From HXMU1420-13 sp965249965 (lineage in GTDB: Bacteria; Bacteroidota; Rhodothermia; Balneolales; Balneolaceae), in contig OZ252262.1 of assembly GCA_965249965.1 (NCBI GenBank), positions 2,852,001 through 2,916,000 on the forward strand: 64,000 nucleotides of DNA. The letters are read 5' to 3'. This document shows, one piece after another, positions 55,760 to 64,000 of the stretch. The position numbers were made by a program, and so were the translations under genes. Within the stretch, counting starts at the first letter, position 1; every line of letters begins with the position of its first letter. The notes under the pieces were generated by a model. It made no database searches. It saw only the letters and a program-made list of their open reading frames with translations, and was not told where the DNA came from.

Positions 55760-56359
55760 TTAGTGGACGAAATACTTTTCTTCTTCTTCCTGAAACGCCT
55801 CAATGATAACTTCTGATGTCTGTGAATTCAAGATTTTTTCGTGAAAAGACGCACTATTCATTAGACGAGAGATTCTACTCAATAACTTAATGTGTTGCGA
55901 ATGATTGCTATCGGGACCAACAAGTAGAAATATAATTTGAACGGGTTCGCCATCTATTGAATTAAATTCCAATGGTGTTTCAAGCCGTGCAAACGCTGCG
56001 TAATTCTGATCAACTGCTTTTGTTTTGCAATGTGGAATGGCAAGTCCTTTACCAACTCCGGTAGACATTATGCGCTCTCTCTCAAAAACCGATTCTCGTA
56101 TACTTTCAACGGTTTCTGCGTTTACTTTCCACCTTAACGTATCGATCAATTCATTGATAACCTGCTTTTTGTTCTCAACTTTTAGATTCGGAAGCACTGT
56201 GTTTTCATCAAGCAGGGTAAATAAATTCATAGGTTTATCAGATATCGAATTGTGATTCTCAGTATCAATTTCAGAGATTTTAATATAGCTAGCTGCTACG
56301 GAATCAACCAACGTTAAATTTTCACTCTCTGTAAATAAACGATCCTTTTGTATTCTCAT
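55760..56359 (-). CDS. PTS EIIA-Ntr-like protein
   Basis: 199 residues from ATG 56359, chosen because AGGTGA lies 5 bp ahead; a further upstream ATG at 56386 lacks this, and a start at 56230 would remove an N-terminal tail of 43 residues. The EIIA domain begins M-N-L-F-T-L-L-D-E-N-T-V with phosphorylatable His110 in A-I-P-H-C-K-T. No sugar permease is nearby, so it is probably a regulatory phosphoprotein like PtsN. It heads the operon with dacB, the sigma-54 activator and folD. Confidence 0.85.
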   Translation of the reverse strand: MRIQKDRLFTESENLTLVDSVAASYIKISEIDTENHNSISDKPMNLFTLLDENTVLPNLKVENKKQVINELIDTLRWKVNAETVESIRESVFERERIMSTGVGKGLAIPHCKTKAVDQNYAAFARLETPLEFNSIDGEPVQIIFLLVGPDSNHSQHIKLLSRISRLMNSASFHEKILNSQTSEVIIEAFQEEEEKYFVH

Positions 56360-56591
56360 TATGTCACCTAAGTTTTCGTCATCCAACGCAATTTCATCTT
56401 AAATCATTTAGCTCGAATACATTGAATCAGTAAAAAAATGCAATTGGCTTTCTGAATTTTACATTGAATTAATTCATCGATTCTAAATTTCCCATACACT
56501 TTTATCGGCTAAAGTTGCTCTATTCTTAGTTTTTTTAGTATCTGATTCAGAAAGAAAGCCCATTTTTACATGGTTCTTCTTATCCTTATGC

Positions 56592-57260
56592 ATGGACTGG
56601 ATTCAAACATCGATTGCAGTATTTAAGAAGGATTTACGGATTGAGTTCCGTACGCGTTTTGCTATTAATATGGTTTTGGCTTTTGTAGTAGCCTCCTTAC
56701 TCCTTATCTCTTTTACACTTAGAGCCCAAAGCCTTGATCCAACTCCAAAAAGTGGATTAGTCTGGATCATCATCTTATTTGCTGCGCTTTCAGCATTAGG
56801 TAGAAGTTTTATCAGCGAAACAGATAAAGGTACTTACGACTTACTTCGAACATACGCACCGGGCACGGTTGTCTACCTCGGTAAATTATTTTATAACTGT
56901 TTGTTTTCGTTGTTTATTAATACAGCAACTTTTTTGATTTACATGTTTTTGATGGACTTATCTATTGCATCAATTCCAGCATTTTTAATTATGCTGGTTT
57001 TGGGAACACTTGGGTTGAGTTCTGTTTCCACGATGACCGCAGCTATTGTCTCTCAGGCTGATCGTAAAGGAGCTGTATTTTCAGTACTCTCGATTCCATT
57101 ATTCATTCCTTTAATCTTGCTCCTTACACGGGTTACAAGAGCCGCATTTATTGATGGAACTCTCGAAGCATTTAAGGGAGATATATTTGCCTTAGTCGGA
57201 TTTTGCGGTGTTACCATAACTGCCGGGGTGCTTCTTTTTGATTTTATTTGGGATGAATAA
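56592..57260 (+). CDS. ccmB: Heme exporter protein CcmB
   Basis: 222-residue ABC permease of cytochrome c maturation system I, with six hydrophobic segments and the family start F-K-K-D-L-R-I-E-F-R-T and L-G-R-S-F-I-S-E. The ATPase ccmA and ccmC are not in this window. Its stop overlaps the holB start by 1 bp. Confidence 0.9.
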   Translation: MDWIQTSIAVFKKDLRIEFRTRFAINMVLAFVVASLLLISFTLRAQSLDPTPKSGLVWIIILFAALSALGRSFISETDKGTYDLLRTYAPGTVVYLGKLFYNCLFSLFINTATFLIYMFLMDLSIASIPAFLIMLVLGTLGLSSVSTMTAAIVSQADRKGAVFSVLSIPLFIPLILLLTRVTRAAFIDGTLEAFKGDIFALVGFCGVTITAGVLLFDFIWDE

Positions 57261-58444
57261 TGAATATTGAATTTGGAAATCGTCGACTTGTTGGCCAACA
57301 TCGAGCAAAAAATCAGATATCCAGAATGTTGGATTCCGGCCGCATTGGCCATGCTTATCTAATTTCCGGGCCTAAAGGTAGTGGTAAAACTCCCTTTGCC
57401 TTAGCATTAGCTGAAGCAGTAAATGGTATAAATCACATTACGGACCTGGGTGAAGCCGGTTTTTCAAAATATTCCAGTTGGTTTAATCATCCCGATATTC
57501 ATGTCTTTATACCCAAACCTACCTCGGCAGATATTTCTGAACTTAGGGAAAGACTCGAATTACTGGCAACAGATCCCTACGAAATTATTAGTTTTGCCCA
57601 AAGACCATCATTAAACAAAGAAGGTGGCTCAAAAAATTTACAGGCTTTTTATCCGATAGATTATTTTCGTGATGAAATCCGTACAGTAGCCCGCCTCCGG
57701 CCCAACGAGGGTAATCGTGTAATCATTGTTATCACTCAAGTTGAAACCATGCGAAAAGAGGCCGCTAATGCCTTTCTAAAGCTCCTGGAGGAACCAAGTG
57801 ATAACCTGATGTTTATTTTGACAACATCTAGCTACGAGAGCCTTTTGCCCACTATTACATCCCGATGCCAACATATTCCTTTAGCTGTGCTAAATACTGC
57901 TGAAGTTCAGGAAGGGTTAATTAAAATAGACGGATTAAATGAGGACGATGCTTCATATCTGGCGCGCGTATCGAATGGAAACTATGCAGCTACCCGGTTC
58001 TATGATATGGACCGCCTTAAAAATGACCGCGAAAGTGTGGTTAATTTTTTAAGATTCTCGTACAGTCAGGATGCTCAGGAGTTATCCCGCATTGCTCAAG
58101 ACTGGCAAAGTAAAATGAATATTGAGTCACTCATTTCGTTAACTAACCTGATGGAAATGTATCTTCGCGATCTCATGATTTATCGGGAAACTGAAAATGA
58201 CTCTTTGCTAACCAATGTAGATCAGGTGAATTCCATCTCTAAATTTGTGAGTGCTTTAAAAGATGCCCGACTGGAAGATATGATTCAGGAATTAGATGCA
58301 ACCCGGCCAATGTTGCGACAAAATGTATCTTCAAAATTGATATTCACGGTGCTTAGTCTTCGATTTTCTAGTTTGATGAGAGGTCAGGATGCGGTTATAT
58401 CCTCAAAAGATCCCTGGAAACATTTACCCGCATTTACCTCATGA
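57260..58444 (+). CDS. holB: DNA polymerase III delta-prime subunit
   Basis: 394 residues. Clamp-loader AAA+ subunit with Walker A G-P-K-G-S-G-K-T, a K-E-A-A-N-A-F-L-K-L-L-E-E-P motif typical of delta-prime, and S-R-C-Q-H-I sensor region. Longer than E. coli HolB (334). Overlaps dapF by 4 bp. Confidence 0.93.
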   Translation: MNIEFGNRRLVGQHRAKNQISRMLDSGRIGHAYLISGPKGSGKTPFALALAEAVNGINHITDLGEAGFSKYSSWFNHPDIHVFIPKPTSADISELRERLELLATDPYEIISFAQRPSLNKEGGSKNLQAFYPIDYFRDEIRTVARLRPNEGNRVIIVITQVETMRKEAANAFLKLLEEPSDNLMFILTTSSYESLLPTITSRCQHIPLAVLNTAEVQEGLIKIDGLNEDDASYLARVSNGNYAATRFYDMDRLKNDRESVVNFLRFSYSQDAQELSRIAQDWQSKMNIESLISLTNLMEMYLRDLMIYRETENDSLLTNVDQVNSISKFVSALKDARLEDMIQELDATRPMLRQNVSSKLIFTVLSLRFSSLMRGQDAVISSKDPWKHLPAFTS

Positions 58445-59268
58445 ACTCATTGAATTTCCATAAGATGCAGGGCGCCGGCAATGATTTTGTGGTTATTGAT
58501 AATCGTAATCAGGGATTATCCAAAGAAGAGGTTGTATCGCTTTCGCCAACTTTGTGTGATCGTAAATTTGGAATAGGTGCGGACGGCGTATTAATTCTCG
58601 AAAGACCACAAATCCCTAATGTAGATTTCACTATGGTTTATCGAAATGCAGACGGCAGTGATGCCGGAATGTGTGGAAATGGTGCGCGTTGCCTGGCAAT
58701 GTTTGCCGCACATCATGGTTTCCAGAGTAATGTATCGTTTAATGTACATGAAACCGTCTACAAAGCAGAAATTGATAAAATTGAAAGATTAGTCACTGTT
58801 TATTTCCCTGATGTTGAATTACCAGTTTGGATAGAGATCAATGGTGAAAAGTTACTTCAAATCTATCCAGGAACTGAGCATGTTGTTTGTTTTGTAGATC
58901 AGGCTATTCTTGCAGATGAAGATGATCTGGTAGACAAAGGTCGAAGTATTCGATACGCTGATAAAGTTAATCCACCTGGGACGAATGTAAATTTTGTAAG
59001 TATTTCACCTACTCAGGAAGTTTCCCTACAAACATACGAACGAGGCGTAGAAAATCTCACATTAGCATGTGGTACGGGTGCAATAGCTTCTTCACTTTCA
59101 GCACACTTCTTTAACGGCTTAGAGATTGGTGAATTCGCTCATAAAATATCCGTTAAAGGCGGAACTCTTATTGTTTCATTTTCTTATGATGAACAGTCTA
59201 AAAAATTCCATCAAGTTAGACTAACCGGTCCTGCAGAGTTTGTTTATGAAGGCACTTTCCATCTCTAA
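58441..59268 (+). CDS. dapF: Diaminopimelate epimerase
   Basis: 275 residues. Interconverts LL- and meso-DAP for lysine and peptidoglycan. Active-site cysteines C78 in M-C-G-N-G-A-R-C and C210 in A-C-G-T-G-A are both present. Start M-N-S-L-N-F-H-K-M-Q-G-A-G-N-D-F is typical. Its end overlaps the T9SS plug gene by 23 bp. Confidence 0.96.
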   Translation: MNSLNFHKMQGAGNDFVVIDNRNQGLSKEEVVSLSPTLCDRKFGIGADGVLILERPQIPNVDFTMVYRNADGSDAGMCGNGARCLAMFAAHHGFQSNVSFNVHETVYKAEIDKIERLVTVYFPDVELPVWIEINGEKLLQIYPGTEHVVCFVDQAILADEDDLVDKGRSIRYADKVNPPGTNVNFVSISPTQEVSLQTYERGVENLTLACGTGAIASSLSAHFFNGLEIGEFAHKISVKGGTLIVSFSYDEQSKKFHQVRLTGPAEFVYEGTFHL

Positions 59269-60541
59269 ATTTCTACTACTTTCCTTTATTATTTTTTGGG
59301 GATCCTGTGAGTCTACGTATCAGACTTTACAAACGCCCAGAACTCAAAAGTCTACCTCAAATTCACTATTACTTGTTAATGGTCAAGTCCCACTACCACA
59401 AAGCATTAAAGGAGTTGAATTTTATAGAAAAGACTATTTGGGCAGTCCCCCGGTTATTCGCTTAAATACCAGCGACCGATTAATCCTAAAGTTTGATGAA
59501 TTATCCTCTTTAAGCGGACAATTTAGTGTTCGTTTCACTCATCACAATCAAGATTGGACAGACTCGGGATTAGCTGAAATTTGGATATTCGAAGGAGTAA
59601 ATGATCAGACGATTTTAGGTGGAGAATTAAATCGTCAAAGTCGGCCTAATTATTATTCCTATGCCTATGAATTTCCTAATCGTGAAATCGATTTTCTTGT
59701 AAGTGGAAATTACATGATTACCATTTCGGATTATAATAGTGGCACCGAATTGTTTAGCCTTCCCTTTTTTGTAACTGAAAACAAAGGCGAATTACAACCC
59801 ACTACAGAAACTGTATTTAATTCAGGCCCACTAGGCGCTGCGATGGATCAACTAAGCGGCACTTATAATTATCCAGATTTTATAGAATTCCCACAATTCG
59901 ATCTATCATATCGATTTGCACAAAATCGTTTTTGGGTAACTACAGAAGCACCAAATCAAACCAACTTTATTCAACCCGGTAGCACCTCGTTTCGAACCAC
60001 AAGGGATCAACTTTTTCCGGCATATCCTGAATTTAATACGCTGGACCTGCGTCAATTAAACGTACAGAATCCTCAAATTTTTGCCTATGAGAGAGCAGAA
60101 ATCCCTGAAAAAGTAATTTTAAGAAACGATTATTTTAATTTCTCCAGCGATGTTCGAACGATTACAGAAACTGGATTTGGGCGCCCTATTAATACTATTC
60201 TGGCTCGCTATCTTTCAGTCGAATTTAGATATGAAACCCAAGGCGCACTCTCCAGAAATTCCGAAATATATTTGGTCGGAGATTTTAATCAGTGGACGAT
60301 TAGTGTGAATTATAAATTACAATTTGATAGCAATCTGGGCGTATTTACCACAACTGCTCTAGTTAAACAAGGATTATATAACTACTCGTATGCAATAGTT
60401 GAGGACAGTGAAATAAACATTATTCGCAACCTGGAAAGCCTAACCAAAAAGCCACAGGAGTATGCAAGTTTTGTGTATTACACAGACCCGCAGCTTCAAT
60501 ATGATAGATTGCTAAGCACCAGAATTTTCTATTCGGAATAA
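59246..60541 (+). CDS. T9SS plug-protein domain lipoprotein (DUF5103)
   Basis: 431 residues from ATG 59246; a TTG two codons earlier is less likely. A lipoprotein signal (F-W-G-S-C) precedes a DUF5103 region with F-Y-R-K-D-Y-L-G-S-P-P-V-I-R-L and F-T-H-H-N-Q-D-W. DUF5103 proteins act in T9SS, where the plug domain closes the translocon. A C-terminal G-D-F-N-Q-W block resembles a CBM48/AMPK-like Ig fold. Overlaps dapF, convergent with the barrel gene. Confidence 0.85.
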   Translation: MKALSISKFLLLSFIIFWGSCESTYQTLQTPRTQKSTSNSLLLVNGQVPLPQSIKGVEFYRKDYLGSPPVIRLNTSDRLILKFDELSSLSGQFSVRFTHHNQDWTDSGLAEIWIFEGVNDQTILGGELNRQSRPNYYSYAYEFPNREIDFLVSGNYMITISDYNSGTELFSLPFFVTENKGELQPTTETVFNSGPLGAAMDQLSGTYNYPDFIEFPQFDLSYRFAQNRFWVTTEAPNQTNFIQPGSTSFRTTRDQLFPAYPEFNTLDLRQLNVQNPQIFAYERAEIPEKVILRNDYFNFSSDVRTITETGFGRPINTILARYLSVEFRYETQGALSRNSEIYLVGDFNQWTISVNYKLQFDSNLGVFTTTALVKQGLYNYSYAIVEDSEINIIRNLESLTKKPQEYASFVYYTDPQLQYDRLLSTRIFYSE

Positions 60542-60542
60542 A

Positions 60543-63500
60543 TTAGAAATCAATCCCGATAGAGATATAATTTATGGGTTCTCTGATGAATCCATTTCTA
60601 CCATATGGCCACCCTATATCCCATCTTAGAGGTAAGCCAAACACAATGGTTCGCAGGCCAAATCCAGCTCCGATCAGAATATCCCCATCAAAATAATTTA
60701 CTTCTATTGAATTTATATTTGGATCGTCGACAAATCTACTTTGTACTACATCGTAGTAGGCTGTTACTTCCTCACCTACTCTGAAGTTCAAATCTTTTGT
60801 GTTTTGGCTGATGGTTACAACATCTTGTTGAGCATTAACAAAGCTTTGATTTATATCAAAACCCCAGGCGGTACCTGCATCAATAAAAAATGCTCCCGTG
60901 ATGTTATAAAGCGGGAAAATTGGTAAGGCTCCCGGTATAACCGCTGCAAACAATGGAAACCGATATTCGAGATTAATTAAAGAATATTTGTTTCCGTAAA
61001 GTGCGCTGTACTCGTACCCTCTTAAGGGCATAGCAGGCAGAGTAAAAAAGGTATCTGCCAATCTATCGAATGGAATACTGTTATCGGCCCAACGGTAATT
61101 TATCCAACCAAGCATTCCACCCAAAAAGTAGGTTTGTGATTCAGGCCCAATTGAATAGGCTCCTGATGCTCTAAATGAAAGTGTTGTATTGAATCCCAAA
61201 CCAATATAATGCCTGAAATCACCAAATAATGATGCAAACGTAGGTGAATCAATGCCTAGCCCGGGAGACCCAGAAGCTGTAATCGTATAACGTGTTCCAC
61301 CTTGTGGAGTAATAAATCCCGGTAGAGTGGCGTCCTTTGTAAACGAAACATTTGGATATAAAAACGAGCCTTTGGTCGTGTTTGCATCAATATCTCCTGC
61401 ACTACTGAAGAAGGTTGAAACACCATCATAATCTCGAACTAAGCTGATCCAAGATAGATTCGCATCGATTCGGCGGAATTTATCGATTGGATATTGAAGT
61501 CCAACCCCTAAGCCCATCGTTCTGAAGCGTAACAATTCGCCCAAAAACGTTTGGTACTGCCGCGATGTATGGAAGAACGAGGCAATAAAATTCGTTCTAT
61601 TTTTCAAATATCCGTATTGAACCGAATAATCACTGTTTCTTAAATCTGTTTGAAAGTTCGTACCCAGGGATAATTGATGGTCACCTAATAAATCGCTTAT
61701 AATGAACTGAGTGAATGCAAATGTTCCATACGTTGATGCCACCACAGACGGACTGTAAGCAATGTCTGTACTAAACGTTAAACGATACGGGCGAGGCAGA
61801 TATCTTCCATCTGAGGTTACATTGTCTTCAGGTTCAAATAGAAATCTATCTTTTAGGACCAATGTAGTATCCTCAAATATCTCTTCAGAGAACACATAAT
61901 TACGAAAATCAATCTCACCATCACTGGTAAATTCTTGTTCCACCTCTCCTCGTTCTTCACGTTCTTCTTTTTCTTTCTGTGCTCTATCTGCACCGGAAAT
62001 TACGCCTTCTTCATAAAGCTGCTGCGCGAATAATGTTGCTGGGACACGCGTTGACTGTGGTTCTGTTGCTCTGCGTTGCGCCCAATAATTTTCAGAAAGC
62101 TGAGATTCCTTTTTTCTTGAAAAGGGAGTTTTTAGCAAGAAAATATCCAAATACCCTTCATTAATTGCATTGAATGCAATACGGCTACCATCTGCAGATA
62201 CAGAAAATTGTGTAACCCCGGCTTGCAGATCGGTTAGCGGCTCACCTTCGCCGGTTTCGAAATTGTGCTGGTAAATATTTTGAATTCCATTTCGATCTGA
62301 ATTGTATAATAATTGACCGTTTCTGGTAATCTTTGGTTGACGCTCTACCCAACCCGGAGTATTCGTTATTCTTTCAAGGTTGGAGCCATCAACAGAGATC
62401 TTAAAGATATCTTTTTGATAAATACTCTCATCACTTAATAAACGATGATCGAGTGTAAATTCATGAACGCTTAATCGATCACCTCTTTCTGAAACAAAGT
62501 AAATATGCTGGGAATCGAAATCGAAATATGGTTCTGCATCTGTGAAGAAGTCACCGGTAAGATTTATTAGCTCCTCCGTACTCAGATCATATACAAATAT
62601 ATCCTGATACGGTCCGATATTGGCATCAAATGTGATTTTACTACCATCCGGAGACCATGATACCGAACCAATTGCATCAATATCAGCTAACCGAATTTTA
62701 TCCACTCTTCGTGTTCTGTAATCGATAATAGCCAGTTCATCTACCCCTTTTGATTTTGTAGATAAGGCGATTTTTTGGCCATCCGGCGACCAGGTAAGAT
62801 TTGGATTCAGGATGTTCAGTTCTTCAAAATCCGGATTATCTTCACCACGAATTACCGTTTTAAGCTTCTGCCCATTTAAGGCATTAATTACGATAACATC
62901 GAAATATCCTCTTTGATTGGTTATAAAGGCAATTTTGTCACCTTGTGGTGATATGGTTGGCGAGGTATTATAAGTTCCGTAATCGCCTCGTCTGGTCATT
63001 AATGTAGCGATTGATTTGGCAGACTCTCGTTCCGCAACTTCTGGGAAATATCTTCTTTTGAGAGCGTCTTCCCATCGTTCTGATAATTCTTCGGTAGTTA
63101 ATCCTAGGGATTGTACAAATCCATATTCGATACTTCTGCTGGTTTTAATTCTGCCTAAAATCTCAGCGATTTTTTCACGTCCATATTCTTCAACAATGTA
63201 ATTCCACACACTTTGGCCACCACGGTAAGCATAATACCCACTTAAACGTTGAATTGGTGGTAGATATCCATTTATTACTGCGTCGCGGATAAACATATCG
63301 GTATTCGTATCCCACCCAAGTGCCGTGTATTCAGCGAGGCCTTCTTCAAACCAAAGCGGAAATACTAATTGAATATTATTTCTTATGATCGACTGTACCG
63401 ATCCACCGTAAAACATGTCGTTAAATACCGCGTGTACTAGCTCGTGATGTAAGGTTCGCCGGAAATCGTTGTAGTCTCCATCAAAGGGTACGGTCATTCT

Positions 63501-63863
63501 GTTTTTAAATTTATCGGTAACCCCACCAATTCCCTCAGCACTGGTTGGCAACGCAACCACATTGGTTTGAGAAAAATCGTTATGCGAATCGTAAATTATC
63601 AAGGGAATTCGATTTACAATCTGATGATCGAAATCTTCCTGGAGTTGCAAGTAGGCTGACTCTAAACTTTGAGCCGAAAATTCTGCAAGCTCGTAATTCT
63701 TTTCTCCGTAATAATAAATATCAAAATGCTTAGACTGGATGAATCTCCAATCGAAGTCTTCATATTGAACTCTGTTTTTTCCGAAGGAGGCATATTGCGC
63801 GTACGAATAGCTGGAAAACAACAAAGTTATTAGAGTAAAAACGGCGATAAAACGGAATTTCAT
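60543..63863 (-). CDS. Peptidase-MA-like, beta-propeller, outer-membrane barrel fusion protein
   Basis: 1106 residues with a signal peptide ending S-Y-A-Q. Residues about 25-270 form a gluzincin-like domain with H140-E-L-V-H144 and a downstream W-F-E-E-G-L-A-E-Y providing the third ligand, so catalysis is possible. Residues about 290-590 contain PD40/TolB-like propeller repeats (W-S-P-D-G-x-K-I, S-x-D-G-S-R-I-A-F-N). An acidic linker with a charged K-E-K-E-E-R-E-E-R run leads to a C-terminal BamA/TamA-like beta-barrel ending with an aromatic residue (G-I-D-F). It starts 12 bp after the RNase R stop. Confidence 0.88.
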   Translation of the reverse strand: MKFRFIAVFTLITLLFSSYSYAQYASFGKNRVQYEDFDWRFIQSKHFDIYYYGEKNYELAEFSAQSLESAYLQLQEDFDHQIVNRIPLIIYDSHNDFSQTNVVALPTSAEGIGGVTDKFKNRMTVPFDGDYNDFRRTLHHELVHAVFNDMFYGGSVQSIIRNNIQLVFPLWFEEGLAEYTALGWDTNTDMFIRDAVINGYLPPIQRLSGYYAYRGGQSVWNYIVEEYGREKIAEILGRIKTSRSIEYGFVQSLGLTTEELSERWEDALKRRYFPEVAERESAKSIATLMTRRGDYGTYNTSPTISPQGDKIAFITNQRGYFDVIVINALNGQKLKTVIRGEDNPDFEELNILNPNLTWSPDGQKIALSTKSKGVDELAIIDYRTRRVDKIRLADIDAIGSVSWSPDGSKITFDANIGPYQDIFVYDLSTEELINLTGDFFTDAEPYFDFDSQHIYFVSERGDRLSVHEFTLDHRLLSDESIYQKDIFKISVDGSNLERITNTPGWVERQPKITRNGQLLYNSDRNGIQNIYQHNFETGEGEPLTDLQAGVTQFSVSADGSRIAFNAINEGYLDIFLLKTPFSRKKESQLSENYWAQRRATEPQSTRVPATLFAQQLYEEGVISGADRAQKEKEEREERGEVEQEFTSDGEIDFRNYVFSEEIFEDTTLVLKDRFLFEPEDNVTSDGRYLPRPYRLTFSTDIAYSPSVVASTYGTFAFTQFIISDLLGDHQLSLGTNFQTDLRNSDYSVQYGYLKNRTNFIASFFHTSRQYQTFLGELLRFRTMGLGVGLQYPIDKFRRIDANLSWISLVRDYDGVSTFFSSAGDIDANTTKGSFLYPNVSFTKDATLPGFITPQGGTRYTITASGSPGLGIDSPTFASLFGDFRHYIGLGFNTTLSFRASGAYSIGPESQTYFLGGMLGWINYRWADNSIPFDRLADTFFTLPAMPLRGYEYSALYGNKYSLINLEYRFPLFAAVIPGALPIFPLYNITGAFFIDAGTAWGFDINQSFVNAQQDVVTISQNTKDLNFRVGEEVTAYYDVVQSRFVDDPNINSIEVNYFDGDILIGAGFGLRTIVFGLPLRWDIGWPYGRNGFIREPINYISIGIDF

Positions 63864-63875
63864 AATACTAGTGGG

Positions 63876-64000
63876 TTACGCAGGAACAAAATCAATTTGA
63901 CGCTTTTGATGGTTAACACTTTCTACCTTAACCTTAATTTCATCTCCCAGACGAAATTTTTTGCTGCTCGAACGCCCATTTAAACTATGACTTCTCGCAT
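63876..64000 (-). CDS. rnr: Ribonuclease R, C-terminal fragment (runs off window)
   Basis: The last 41 codons of a minus-strand gene continuing past position 64000. The reading frame ends F-R-L-G-D-E-I-K-V-K-V-E-S-V followed by R-Q-I-D-F, the closing strands of the C-terminal S1 RNA-binding domain in RNase R. The catalytic RNB domain lies outside the window. Confidence 0.7.
   Translation of the reverse strand, partial: ARSHSLNGRSSSKKFRLGDEIKVKVESVNHQKRQIDFVPA

Noticed and set aside
1..64000. CRISPR arrays, prophage, toxin-antitoxin or restriction systems
   Set aside because: No regularly spaced direct repeats and no characteristic genes were seen on either strand.

Overview
This is an AT-rich bacterial chromosome segment with tightly packed genes. 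It most likely comes from the Bacteroidota/Balneolota/Rhodothermota side of the tree, and Balneolota-like is my best guess. The main clues are a secreted protein ending in a type IX secretion (T9SS) sorting domain with an N-Y-P-N-P-F-N-P-S-T motif, a DUF5103 T9SS plug-protein gene, Bacteroidota-style TAnnTTTG promoter boxes, a long AtpB with its own signal peptide, and an ATP synthase operon lacking atpD and atpC. I found no insertion sequence, prophage, CRISPR array, integrase or recognisable defence system. The window is a run of core genes with a few lineage-specific surface and envelope loci between them.

Layout. 1-7.8 kb: a T9SS-exported multidomain protein, alanine dehydrogenase, and a divergent zinc metalloprotease lipoprotein. 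8-16.6 kb: a three-gene operon of a membrane histidine kinase, a FecR-like periplasmic protein and a 1572-residue protein with twelve PKD-like repeats; this is the most unusual locus here. 16.7-25.6 kb: the potassium uptake pair trkA-trkH, PEP carboxylase with two small enzymes behind it, and a Na/Pi-cotransporter-like protein. 25.7-31 kb (minus): DUF3047 protein, MMPL/RND exporter, small secreted protein, and a beta-lactamase-fold protein with degenerate active-site motifs. 31-33.3 kb: a small exported protein, an HTTM membrane protein and a methyltransferase. 33.3-37.1 kb (minus): a polysaccharide group of flippase and two glycosyltransferases. 37.2-39.2 kb (minus): MlaC-like and TolC-like envelope proteins.

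39.2-49 kb (minus) is a near-continuous transcription unit: guaB, a glycosyltransferase, an M23 peptidase, a bactofilin, AtpZ, an AtpI-like protein, atpB-E-F-H-A-G, then tRNA-Ser(UGA) and a terminator. 49-52 kb: a tandem pair of related membrane proteins, a small hypothetical protein, and a DUF2911 protein. 52-56.4 kb (minus): EIIA-Ntr-like protein, PBP4-type DD-carboxypeptidase, NtrC-family regulator and folD. 56.6-60.5 kb (plus): ccmB, holB, dapF and the T9SS plug protein, with overlapping ends. 60.5-64 kb (minus): a large peptidase-like, beta-propeller and outer-membrane barrel fusion, preceded by the 3' end of an RNase R gene that runs off the window.

Functional themes: central metabolism and energy (ald, ppc, guaB, folD, atp), potassium and phosphate transport, and cell envelope or surface functions (T9SS, PKD/FecR locus, bactofilin/M23, PBP4, glycosyltransferases). 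Start codons include several TTG or GTG. Four convergent gene pairs abut or overlap with essentially no space for a terminator. All assignments rest on reading motifs and order by eye; no database search was possible.
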